Shown here: positions 36,501-43,874 of the stretch, piece by piece
Layout of the letters: the number at the start of each line of letters is the position of its first letter
Numbering within the stretch: position 1 is the first letter of the stretch
From: Devosia sp. 66-22
GTDB lineage: Bacteria > Pseudomonadota > Alphaproteobacteria > Rhizobiales > Devosiaceae
Assembly: GCA_001899065.1 (NCBI GenBank)
Contig: MKUZ01000017.1
Coordinates: forward strand, 62,001-126,000
Length of the DNA stretch: 64,000 nt
Reading direction: 5' to 3'
Translations under genes and position numbers: made by a program
Notes under the pieces: model-generated
The model's database searches: none
What the model was told of the DNA's origin: nothing
The model's input: the letters and a program-made list of their open reading frames with translations, nothing else

Positions 36501-36704
36501 TTAACCAGTAGCACTTGGTCGTGAACAAAACAAGAACATTGAGATGGCCGGCTGCTGGTGCCGCTTGAAGAACTGCACCTCGCGCTCGTGCTTCTCGGCC
36601 GCTTCGCGCGTGTCGAACGTGCCCAGATTCCGGCGCCTGCCGGTCCTTGGATCGGCCTTCTTCGAATAGAGCCGGTAGGCGCCGGATTTGAGCTTTCGGA
36701 TCAT
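36501..36704 (-). CDS. Small protein with integrase-like AP2/arm-type fold
   Basis: A 67-aa protein beginning MIRKLKSGAYRLYSKKADPRTGRRRNLGTFDTREAAEKHEREVQFFKRH. The pattern of short beta strands followed by a helix is like the arm-type DNA-binding domain at the N-terminus of tyrosine integrases, but no catalytic domain follows. Small free-standing proteins of this type are widespread in alphaproteobacteria, and in those I recall they end near FKRH. Here 18 further residues (QQPAISMFLFCSRPSATG) follow, which may reflect loss of the original stop. Function unknown. Confidence 0.65.
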   Translation of the reverse strand: MIRKLKSGAYRLYSKKADPRTGRRRNLGTFDTREAAEKHEREVQFFKRHQQPAISMFLFCSRPSATG

Positions 36705-36778
36705 GTCGCTTTCCTCTCATGCAGAACGGACGGGCGAGCGGACGCGTTCCGCCCTTGCGTTTCGCGGCACGACAAGAT

Positions 36779-36798
36779 ACTGAACCATATGGTTCAGT
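36779..36798. promoter_or_regulatory. Perfect 20-bp palindrome centred on the arsR-type start codon
   Basis: ACTGAACCATATGGTTCAGT reads identically on both strands, and the ATG of the ArsR-family gene begins at its centre. It is a good candidate autoregulatory operator: a bound ArsR dimer would block the promoter clearance region or the translation start. It also lies in the divergent gap to the small integrase-like gene. Confidence 0.6.
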
Positions 36799-37157
36799 TT
36801 TATCCGGCCGCGCGCTTCGACACCTCCTTCGCCGCCATTTCCGATGCGACGCGTCGGGGGGTACTCGAGCAGCTCGGCCGTGCCGACGCCTCGATCACCG
36901 AGCTTGCCGAGCGGTTCGACATGACCCTCACGGGCATGAAGAAGCACGTCACGCTGCTCGAGCAGGCAGGTCTCGTGACCACGGTGAAGGTGGGGCGGGT
37001 TCGCACCTGCCGGCTCGGCGGCCGCGGCCTCGAGGAGGAGGCGGCGTGGATCGAGCGCTACCGCCAGATGTGGGCCAGCCGGTTCGATGAACTGGACAAG
37101 GTCGTCGAACAACTCAAGCAGAAGGAAGAGTCCAATGGACGCACAGCGAGCGAGTGA
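36789..37157 (+). CDS. ArsR-family winged-helix transcriptional regulator
   Basis: A 122-aa winged-helix regulator of the ArsR type with FAAISDATRRGVLEQL, ITELAERFDMTLTGMKKHVTLLEQAGLV as helix-turn-helix, and a wing (VGRVRTCRLG). There are no cysteine metal sites, so it is not a metal sensor of the classic kind; it belongs to the group paired with SRPBCC/AHSA1 genes, as here. The ATG at 36789 lies at the centre of a 20-bp palindrome. The stop lies 22 bp inside the following gene, a tight overlap. Confidence 0.92.
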   Translation: MVQFYPAARFDTSFAAISDATRRGVLEQLGRADASITELAERFDMTLTGMKKHVTLLEQAGLVTTVKVGRVRTCRLGGRGLEEEAAWIERYRQMWASRFDELDKVVEQLKQKEESNGRTASE

Positions 37158-37653
37158 ACAAACGCAGGGGCCGATCACCACGACCGATCGTCGTTCGGAG
37201 CGGGAGGTCGTCGTCACCCGCACCTTCAATGGCCCCGCGCGCATCGTCTTTGACGCCTGGACCAAGCCCGAACTGCTGATGAAATGGTGGACGCCAAAAT
37301 CCTTCGGCATCACCTTCATCTCGTGCGAGGCCGACGTTCGCGCGGGCGGTACCTATCGCTTCGTTTTCGGCCATCCCGATTTCGACCAGCCGATGGCGTT
37401 CTTCGGTCGCTATCTCGAGGTGGAGCCTCCCAGGCGCCTCGTCTGGACCAACGAGGAGGGCGAGGAGGGGTCGGTGACCACCGTCACCTTCGAGGAAAGG
37501 GACGGCAAGACGCTCCTCGTCCTCCACGACCTCTATCCCTCCAAGGCCGCGCTCGATGAAGCAATGGCCTCGGGCGGCATCGGCGGTTTCCCCGAGCAGT
37601 TCGAACAGCTCGACATCCTGCTCGGCAGCCTGCCGAGCGCCGGCTCGGCCTGA
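37135..37653 (+). CDS. SRPBCC/AHSA1 domain protein
   Basis: A 172-aa protein of the START-like SRPBCC fold, AHSA1 subgroup: VVVTRTFNGPARIVFDAWTKPELLMKWWTP, a central strand block GGTYRFVFGHPD, and the C-terminal helix GGIGGFPEQFEQLDILL. Members bind hydrophobic small molecules; the ligand is unknown. The start lies 23 bp inside the ArsR-type gene, so the two are cotranslated and the regulator probably controls both. The first 25 residues look disordered. Confidence 0.9.
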   Translation: MDAQRASEQTQGPITTTDRRSEREVVVTRTFNGPARIVFDAWTKPELLMKWWTPKSFGITFISCEADVRAGGTYRFVFGHPDFDQPMAFFGRYLEVEPPRRLVWTNEEGEEGSVTTVTFEERDGKTLLVLHDLYPSKAALDEAMASGGIGGFPEQFEQLDILLGSLPSAGSA

Positions 37654-38010
37654 GGCGGGGTGGTCCATTGCGGCCGTGCGACGCCGCCTCGATGGGCGCG
37701 GGGCCTGGTGCCTGCGCCCTTCGTCGGTTTGACTTCCCTGGCGAACTGGCCATGATGGCGGGCATGACTGCCCTTGCACATTCTGCCGCGCTGCGCGGCA
37801 CGAGACTGAAGACAGGCTTCTAGCCTGGCACGACGACCTGCGCGAGCAAGCGTCGGAGCCAGGACCGCGGGCTGACCCCCAACATCGAGACGGACTGCCC
37901 TCGCGCGGATTGCGGCGCCGGCTTCGGCTGGTCCGTGCATCGCGCCGAGCCGCAGGCCATTCCCGCCGCGGCCCGGTGGCCGGCGGCTGCCCTGTTCAGT
38001 CGAGACCCAA
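37654..38010. other. 357-bp stretch without a recognisable gene
   Basis: The gap after the SRPBCC gene has high GC and contains only short overlapping open frames without family resemblance or good ribosome sites. No tRNA, repeat, IS end or clear terminator was seen; a short CCGCGCTGCGCGG hairpin near 37785 is the only local structure. It could be a decayed gene. Nothing else can be supported. Confidence 0.4.
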
Positions 38011-38217
38011 ATGACTTTCCGCTACAGCATCACCCTTCCGGCCACCGGCAGCCACAAGCTGCCCCGCTTCGCCCGCTGGTCGCGCGAAACTGCGCCCGAT
38101 ATCGTCTATAGCCTGCCGCCGCAGGTCCCCATCGAGGCCGAGACGCTGACGGTGCGCCTGCGCAGCGTCGCCGACCGCGACCGGCTCCGCTCGCTGTTCC
38201 CCGCGGCCCTGCCATGA
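38011..38217 (+). CDS. Hypothetical small protein
   Basis: A 68-aa protein (MTFRYSITLPATGSHKLPRFARWSRE...) with no family I recognise. The support for its being real is its coupling to the next gene: its stop overlaps the next ATG (ATGA), and codon use is like that of neighbours. The ribosome site is weak. It has no membrane or export signal and contains a basic, Arg-rich C-terminal helix. Confidence 0.5.
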   Translation: MTFRYSITLPATGSHKLPRFARWSRETAPDIVYSLPPQVPIEAETLTVRLRSVADRDRLRSLFPAALP

Positions 38218-38648
38218 AGCCGGTTCTGCTGCCGCCGGCGCGGCTGACCCAGCGCGACTACGCCATCATGCGCGGCATCGCCCTGCATCGGCCGATCGCG
38301 CCCCGCGGTTACTACACCCTGCTCAATACCCGCCTGATCTCGGCCGAGGTGCTCGAGGCCGTCGACGACGACATCGTCACCATCGACAGCCTCGTGCGCT
38401 ATCGGGTGGGGGCGGGCAACACGCTCGAGCACCGCCTCGTGGTGGGCTCGTTCGAGGCGCTGATGGGCAAGACGGTGTCCGTGCGGACCCTGGTGGGCGT
38501 GGCGATGCTGGGCGCGCGCGCCCTCGACGTCATCCCGCTGTCGGGTCTCGATGAGCAGGAGGTGATGGTCGAGGCGGTGACGCATCCCGCGCCGGATGCA
38601 CGCGCTTCGGCCCGCTGGCCGGAGCGCAAGCTGATGACCCGCGGCTAG
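38214..38648 (+). CDS. Rnk/GreA C-terminal-like protein
   Basis: A 144-aa protein. Its middle (about residues 55-105: VTIDSLVRYRVGAGNTLEHRLVVG...KTVSVRTLVGVAMLGARALD) matches the FKBP-like C-terminal domain shared by GreA/GreB and Rnk. The N-terminal part (LTQRDYAIMRGI) resembles Rnk, which binds RNA polymerase, more than the GreA coiled coil, which is absent. It probably acts on RNA polymerase as an Rnk-type regulator. It overlaps the previous small ORF and converges on moaB, overlapping its last 4 bp. Confidence 0.75.
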   Translation: MKPVLLPPARLTQRDYAIMRGIALHRPIAPRGYYTLLNTRLISAEVLEAVDDDIVTIDSLVRYRVGAGNTLEHRLVVGSFEALMGKTVSVRTLVGVAMLGARALDVIPLSGLDEQEVMVEAVTHPAPDARASARWPERKLMTRG

Positions 38649-39181
38649 CGTTCGCCCAGCCGCGGCATCAGCTCGACGAAGTTGCAGGGCTTGTGCCGGT
38701 TGTCGAGCTGGGCGCGCAGGATCCCCTCCCACGCGTCCCGGCACGCACCGCGCGAGCCCGGCAGCACGAACACGAAGGTCGTGCCGATCAGTCCGCCCGT
38801 CGCGCGCGACTGCAGCGAACTCGTGCCCACTGTCGTGGCCGAATACTGGTGGAACAGCACCGAGAACCCGTCCATCCGCTTCTGGAACAGCGGCTCGAGC
38901 GCCTCGGGCGTCACGTCGCGCCCCGAGAACCCGGTACCGCCCGTGGTGATCACCGCATCCACCGCCGGATCGTTGACCCAGCGCATCACATGGCCGCGGA
39001 TTTCGTGGATGTCGTCGCGGCACACGGCGCGCTCAGCGCAGCGGTGCCCGTCGGCTTCCATCATCGATTTGAGCAGGGCGCCGGCGGTGTCGGTTTCGAG
39101 CGTGCGCGTATCGCTTACCGCGAGCACCGCGATCGACAGCGGCGTGAAGGGGCGGCTCAGATCCAGCTCACTCTTGAACAT
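38645..39181 (-). CDS. moaB: Molybdenum cofactor biosynthesis protein B
   Basis: A 178-aa MoaB/Mog-fold protein that adenylates molybdopterin in molybdenum cofactor synthesis. It shows LAVSDTRTLETDTAGALL, the nucleotide-binding VITTGGTGFSGRDVTPEAL and LPGSRGACRDAWEGIL. The start overlaps the end of the MFS transporter gene by 14 bp. No other moa gene is in the window. Confidence 0.94.
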   Translation of the reverse strand: MFKSELDLSRPFTPLSIAVLAVSDTRTLETDTAGALLKSMMEADGHRCAERAVCRDDIHEIRGHVMRWVNDPAVDAVITTGGTGFSGRDVTPEALEPLFQKRMDGFSVLFHQYSATTVGTSSLQSRATGGLIGTTFVFVLPGSRGACRDAWEGILRAQLDNRHKPCNFVELMPRLGER

Positions 39182-40556
39182 CGTTCTTCTTCTCCGGCTC
39201 GGGCGTCGCGTCCGGCTTGCGGTCGGTCTCGACCACGCTCACCGGCTCGACCACGTCGGGCGTAATGATCTCGGCTTCCGCCTTCAGGCTGCCGGGGGCA
39301 GGGGACGCACGCTCCACCGCCTGCTGCGTTTCGTCCGAGCGCGGATCGAGTTCCACCGTGCCCGGCGTCACGCCCTTTTCGGCGCTCATCGCGCGGAAGC
39401 GGATGCGCCCGTCGATCCGCACCGGCCGCACCTTCATGCGCAGGAACGCCGTCAGCGCCAGCGCGCCGTGGAACGTCGCCGTCACGATGAACAGTCCCAC
39501 GGGCTGATAGAGGTTCATCACCACGGCGGCGATGGCGGGGCCGATCGCCAGGCCCGTGCCCAGCACCAGCAGCATGCCACCCGCGACGCGACCGAACTCG
39601 CCCTGCTTGGCGAAGTCGTTCGCATGCGCCACCGCGATCGCGTAGATCGGATAGGCGGAGAAGCCGTAGAGCGCGAACAGAACATACATGAACCAGCCGC
39701 CGCGCGGGTTGAACAGCAGCGTGACGAAGCCGACGACCGCCGCGAGCGTCCCCAGCACCACGATCACCCAGCGGCGGTCGATCTTGTCGCTGATCCGTCC
39801 CGCCGGCACCTGCGCAATGGCGCCCAGCACCGCGGTCACCGCGAACAGGAACGCGATCCCCGAGGCGTCGAGCCCCTGGTCGTGGCCGTAGACCGGCGCC
39901 AGCGTGCCGAAGGTCCCGTTGGCCATGCCCACCGAGAACGCCGTGATTACCGCCAGCGGTGAGGTCTTGTAGAGCAGCCACACATCGAGCTTGGCCGAGG
40001 CCAGCGGCCGCGGCTGCGGCGTCGATGTCATGGCGCTGGGCAGGATCGCGCAGATGAAGGCGATGGCGCCCACGATGAAGGGGATGTGGCTCGACACGCC
40101 CGTCACCGACATGGCGAGCTGCCCCAGCGTCGAGGCCGTCATGTTGATGGTGGTGTAGATCGAAAAGATCGTGCCGCGGCTCTTGTTCTCGGCCACCTCG
40201 TTGAGCCAGCTCTCGACGATCATCGCCGCGCCGGCAAAGCAGAAGCCTGAGAAGGCGCGCAGCACGATCCACGAGATGTCGTTGACCAGCAGCAGATTGC
40301 AGAGGATCGTGATGGTCCCGATCGCCGCCATGATCGAGAAGGCCCGGATATGACCGACGCGCTGCACCAGCAGCGGCACCGTGATCGACCCGGCGATGAA
40401 TCCCACCGACCAGCCCGTGCCGATCAGGCCGAGCGCCAGCAGCGAGAAGCCCTCCTCGGCGCCGCGCACCGAAAGCAGCAGCCCCTGCAGCCCGCCCGCG
40501 AACATCAGGAACGCGGAGCCGAGGAACAGGGCATAGATTTTGACGACGGACGACAT
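39168..40556 (-). CDS. Major facilitator superfamily transporter
   Basis: A 462-aa transporter with 12 predicted helices in two halves and the loop signature GHDQGLDASGIAFLFAVTAVLGAIAQVPAGRISDKIDRRW (the MFS motif A, between helices 8 and 9). The N-terminal half contains RGAEEGFSLLALGLIGTGWSVGFIAG. It resembles the YcaD-like uncharacterised MFS proteins common in alphaproteobacteria. The last 70 residues form a Pro/Glu/Asp-rich cytosolic tail. Substrate unknown. It overlaps moaB by 14 bp. Confidence 0.9.
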   Translation of the reverse strand: MSSVVKIYALFLGSAFLMFAGGLQGLLLSVRGAEEGFSLLALGLIGTGWSVGFIAGSITVPLLVQRVGHIRAFSIMAAIGTITILCNLLLVNDISWIVLRAFSGFCFAGAAMIVESWLNEVAENKSRGTIFSIYTTINMTASTLGQLAMSVTGVSSHIPFIVGAIAFICAILPSAMTSTPQPRPLASAKLDVWLLYKTSPLAVITAFSVGMANGTFGTLAPVYGHDQGLDASGIAFLFAVTAVLGAIAQVPAGRISDKIDRRWVIVVLGTLAAVVGFVTLLFNPRGGWFMYVLFALYGFSAYPIYAIAVAHANDFAKQGEFGRVAGGMLLVLGTGLAIGPAIAAVVMNLYQPVGLFIVTATFHGALALTAFLRMKVRPVRIDGRIRFRAMSAEKGVTPGTVELDPRSDETQQAVERASPAPGSLKAEAEIITPDVVEPVSVVETDRKPDATPEPEKKNDVQE

Positions 40557-40627
40557 GACGCTTTCTTGTCTGTTCGGCGGAGACTGAGGCCCTGACCCTC
40601 AACAGCGGCTAAAGCTGGGCCGTTCCC

Positions 40628-41440
40628 TTACGACGTTCGAATTCCTTGCTTAACAATCGCTTGCTTGAGGCTGAGCATGTCCTTCCAGGCCTGTGCCTTG
40701 GCACTGGGCGTGCGGAGCAGGAAGGCGGGGTGCAGCGTCGGCAGCACCGGGCCGCTCCAGTTGTTGATCTCGAGCGTCTTCCACTGGCCGCGCATGCGGG
40801 TGATGCCCTGGCTGGTGGCAAACAGCGCCTGCGTCGGCACATTGCCCAGCGTCACCATGAGCTTGGGGTTCACGAGCTCCACTTGGCGGTGGAGGAAGGG
40901 CGCGCATTGCGCCAGCTCGTCCGGCGTCGGGTTGCGGTTGCCGGGCGGCCGCCACGGCACCATGTTGGCGATGTAGACCTTTGTGCGGTCGAGCCCGATC
41001 GCCGCCAGCATGCGGTCGAGGAGCTGGCCGGCCCGGCCGACGAAGGGCTTGCCCTGCTTGTCCTCTTGCTCGCCCGGACCCTCGCCGACCATCATGATCT
41101 GCGCCTGCGGGTTACCGTCGGCGAATACCAGTTGAGTCGCGCGATGCTTGAGCACGCAGCCGTCATAGGCCTCCATCGCCGCCCGCAGCTGCTCGAGCGT
41201 CGTCGCGGCGGCGGCAATCTCGCGCGTCTCGGCCGGATCGGTCACCAGCGGTGCCGCGGGGGGCGGGGCAGGGGCCGGGCCGGCTGCTGCCGGCAGGACG
41301 CGCTTGACCGGCGCGACTGCGGACGCGGCGAACCGGTCCACCGGCTCGTCGCCCACCGCAATGTCCACGCCCGCCGCGCGATACCAGTCGAGTACCGCGA
41401 GGGCTTCCGCGTCGGACATCTGTGAGGGGTCGTGCGCCAT
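40628..41440 (-). CDS. Uracil-DNA glycosylase, family 4
   Basis: A 270-aa uracil-DNA glycosylase of the Fe-S family 4. It carries MVGEGPGEQEDKQGKPFVGRAGQLLD (motif A), ANMVPWRPPGNRNPTPDE and LPTLHPAFLLR (motif B). Cysteines at YDGCVLKHRATQ and AQCAPFL are the visible Fe-S ligand candidates; the usual first CxxC pair is reduced to a single Cys, a variation common among alphaproteobacterial members. An N-terminal Ala/Pro-rich linker (about 45-70) joins a small helical start to the catalytic domain. It removes uracil from DNA. Confidence 0.92.
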   Translation of the reverse strand: MAHDPSQMSDAEALAVLDWYRAAGVDIAVGDEPVDRFAASAVAPVKRVLPAAAGPAPAPPPAAPLVTDPAETREIAAAATTLEQLRAAMEAYDGCVLKHRATQLVFADGNPQAQIMMVGEGPGEQEDKQGKPFVGRAGQLLDRMLAAIGLDRTKVYIANMVPWRPPGNRNPTPDELAQCAPFLHRQVELVNPKLMVTLGNVPTQALFATSQGITRMRGQWKTLEINNWSGPVLPTLHPAFLLRTPSAKAQAWKDMLSLKQAIVKQGIRTS

Positions 41441-41683
41441 CGCGCCCTTATCTCACGGCCACCCCGACGGTGGAACCCATGCGTCGCCCTCTTGAACCGT
41501 CCCGTCACGGCCAATAGCCTTCACCCTCACCGGAAGGCACTCGAGCGCGGCATCGGGCGGTTGGCCTAGTGCTCCGGGCGGCGGCGCAGCGAGACCTTCC
41601 CGGTCGGGCTCATCGTCGCGCCGGTCTCGGCCATCCTCCGGCGCAATCCGTGCCTCTTCCCGCCAGCACTAGGGAGCTGCTGC

Positions 41684-42055
41684 ATGAAACTCGGTGCTTT
41701 TTCCATTAGCCTCGCCGTCAAGGACATCAAGGCATCCAGGGCCTTCTACGAGAAGCTCGGCTTCTCCGATCTGGGCGGCGTTGCCGACCAGAACTGGCTC
41801 ATCATGACCAACGGCACGACGGTCATCGGCCTGTTCCAGGGTATGTTCGACAAGAACATCCTCACCTTCAATCCGGGCTGGGGACAGGACGCCAGACCCG
41901 TCGACCCGTTCGACGATGTCCGCGCCATCCAGGCCGACCTCGACGCCAAGGGCATCGCCTTCGAGGCCAGGGCGGACCCAACCGGCTCCGGCCCGGCGCA
42001 CTTCGTCATCCACGATCCCGACGGCAACCAGATCCTGGTCGACCAGCACCGCTGA
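41684..42055 (+). CDS. VOC-family (glyoxalase-like) protein
   Basis: A 123-aa single-domain vicinal oxygen chelate protein: [21 protein letters not shown] at the start and [18 protein letters not shown] at the end are the paired beta-alpha-beta motifs. Members may be dioxygenases, lyases or resistance proteins; the substrate here is unknown. The ribosome site GGGAGCTGCTGC precedes the ATG. The 240 bp upstream contain no gene that I can support. Confidence 0.88.
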   Translation: MKLGAFSISLAVKDIKASRAFYEKLGFSDLGGVADQNWLIMTNGTTVIGLFQGMFDKNILTFNPGWGQDARPVDPFDDVRAIQADLDAKGIAFEARADPTGSGPAHFVIHDPDGNQILVDQHR

Positions 42056-42113
42056 TTTGCGATCCTGCGGCGCGCGTGCCATAGGCCTCGCCTGATCGTG
42101 AGCCGGGGCGCCG

Positions 42114-43760
42114 ATGGCCGAGCGCGACATCATCGAGACCGAAATCGTCATCGTCGGGGCCGGCCCCGCCGGCCTCGCCGCCGCCATCCGGCTCAAGCAG
42201 AGATCCCCCCAAACGGCGGTGATAGTCGTCGAAAAGGCGGCGGAAATCGGCGGACATATTCTGTCCGGCGCGGTGATGGATCCCTCCGGCCTCAGTGAAC
42301 TGATCCCCGACTGGCGCGAACGCGGCGCCCCGGTCGGACCCGACGTGACCCGGGACGTGTTCCACGTCCTCACCCGCCGCCACGATTTTCGCCTACCCGG
42401 CTTCCTGCTGCCGCCGCTGATGAAGACGCTTGACGGCGTCATCGTCTCGCTCGGCGACCTCGTCCGCTGGCTGGGCGCCGAGGCACAGGCCCTCGGCGTC
42501 GACATCTATCCCATGACCGCCGCGGTCGACGTGCTGCGCGGCGCGGGCGGCGCCGTCGAAGGCATCGTCACCGGCGACCTTGGCGTCGACCGCGCCGGCA
42601 AGCCCAAATCCGGCTACGCCGCCGGCATCGGTCTGCGGGCCAAATACACGCTCATCGCCGAGGGCGCGCGCGGCTCGCTGGCCAGGCGCACCATCGGCGA
42701 TTTCGGCCTCGACGCCGCCGCGTCGCCGCAAAAGTACGGCCTCGGTCTCAAGGAGGTCTGGGAGATCCCCGCCGCCCTCCACGAGCCCGGCCGCGTCGAT
42801 CACTTCCTCGGCTGGCCGCTCGACGACGCGACGCAGGGCGGCGGGTTCCTCTATCACGCCGCCGACCGCCGGATTTACCTCGGCCTTGTCGTCCATCTCG
42901 ACTATCGCGATCCGACGCTCTCGCCGTTCGACGAGTTCCAGCGCTTCAAGCAGCACCCCGCCATCGCCCGCCTGCTCGAGGACGCAACCCGCCTTTCCTA
43001 CGGCGCCCGCGCGCTCACCTCGGGCGGATGGCAGTCGATCCCCGACCTCGCCTTCCCGGGCGGCGCGCTCATCGGCTGCGCCGCCGGCTACATGAACGCG
43101 CCGCGCCTCAAGGCCATTCATTCGGCCATCCGTTCCGGCATCGCCGCCGCCGATGCGGTGGCCGAGGCGCTCGGCAAGGGCAGGGCGCACGACACGCTCG
43201 ACGACCTGAGGCAGCGTACCCTTGCCACCGGCATCGGTCCGGAGCTTCGCCGCGTGCGCAACGTCAAGCCGCTGTGGTCGCGCTTCGGCACCGTATTGGG
43301 CGTCCTGTTGGGCGGCATCGACATGTGGGTCAGCACGCTGCTGCGGGTCTCGCCCTTCGGCACACTCCGTCATCGCAACGCCGACGCCGACACGCTCTGG
43401 CCCACCTCGACCACCGGCGTGCGCAGCTATGACCGCCCCGACGGCAGGATCGCCTTCGATCGCGCGTCCTCGGTGTTCCTTGCCAATATCGCGCATGACG
43501 AGGACCAGCCGGTCCATCTGCGTCTCGCCGACCCGGCCGTGCCGGTGCGCGACACGCTCCCCGCCTACGGTGCCGAACCGGCGCCGCGCTACTGCCCCGC
43601 CGGCGTCTACGAGCTGTCCGCCGAAACCGGAGAGCCGGTCTTCCGCATCAGCCCGGCCAACTGCGTCCATTGCAAGACCTGCGATATCAAGGATCCGGCC
43701 CGCAACATCACCTGGGTCCCACCTGAAGGCGGCTCAGGGCCCAATTATGTGGGCATGTGA
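42114..43760 (+). CDS. Electron transfer flavoprotein-ubiquinone oxidoreductase
   Basis: A 548-aa inner-membrane-associated enzyme that passes electrons from ETF (fatty-acid and amino-acid oxidation) to ubiquinone. The FAD-binding motif IVGAGPAGLAAAIRLK is at the N-terminus, with GGHILSGAVMDP behind it, and the 4Fe-4S cysteines are at the C-terminus (YCPAGVYEL...NCVHCKTCDIKDPARNITW). Length and order are normal for ETF-QO. In Rhizobiales it is commonly followed, as here, by a TPR gene and ispE. Confidence 0.97.
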   Translation: MAERDIIETEIVIVGAGPAGLAAAIRLKQRSPQTAVIVVEKAAEIGGHILSGAVMDPSGLSELIPDWRERGAPVGPDVTRDVFHVLTRRHDFRLPGFLLPPLMKTLDGVIVSLGDLVRWLGAEAQALGVDIYPMTAAVDVLRGAGGAVEGIVTGDLGVDRAGKPKSGYAAGIGLRAKYTLIAEGARGSLARRTIGDFGLDAAASPQKYGLGLKEVWEIPAALHEPGRVDHFLGWPLDDATQGGGFLYHAADRRIYLGLVVHLDYRDPTLSPFDEFQRFKQHPAIARLLEDATRLSYGARALTSGGWQSIPDLAFPGGALIGCAAGYMNAPRLKAIHSAIRSGIAAADAVAEALGKGRAHDTLDDLRQRTLATGIGPELRRVRNVKPLWSRFGTVLGVLLGGIDMWVSTLLRVSPFGTLRHRNADADTLWPTSTTGVRSYDRPDGRIAFDRASSVFLANIAHDEDQPVHLRLADPAVPVRDTLPAYGAEPAPRYCPAGVYELSAETGEPVFRISPANCVHCKTCDIKDPARNITWVPPEGGSGPNYVGM

Positions 43761-43874
43761 CGGCCGAACCACGCTGCCGCCGCGCCTCACAACCCCGTGT
43801 GGCCTTGCGGCGCAGTCGCAAAATCGACAATCTTTCCATGGCTATTCGGCCGGTCCCGGAGACAAGGAAACCTC

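Noticed and set aside
36485-36510. Possible CtrA box (TTAA-N6-TTAA) upstream of the radical SAM gene
   Set aside because: The spacing is 6 rather than 7 bases, so it does not fit the CtrA consensus.
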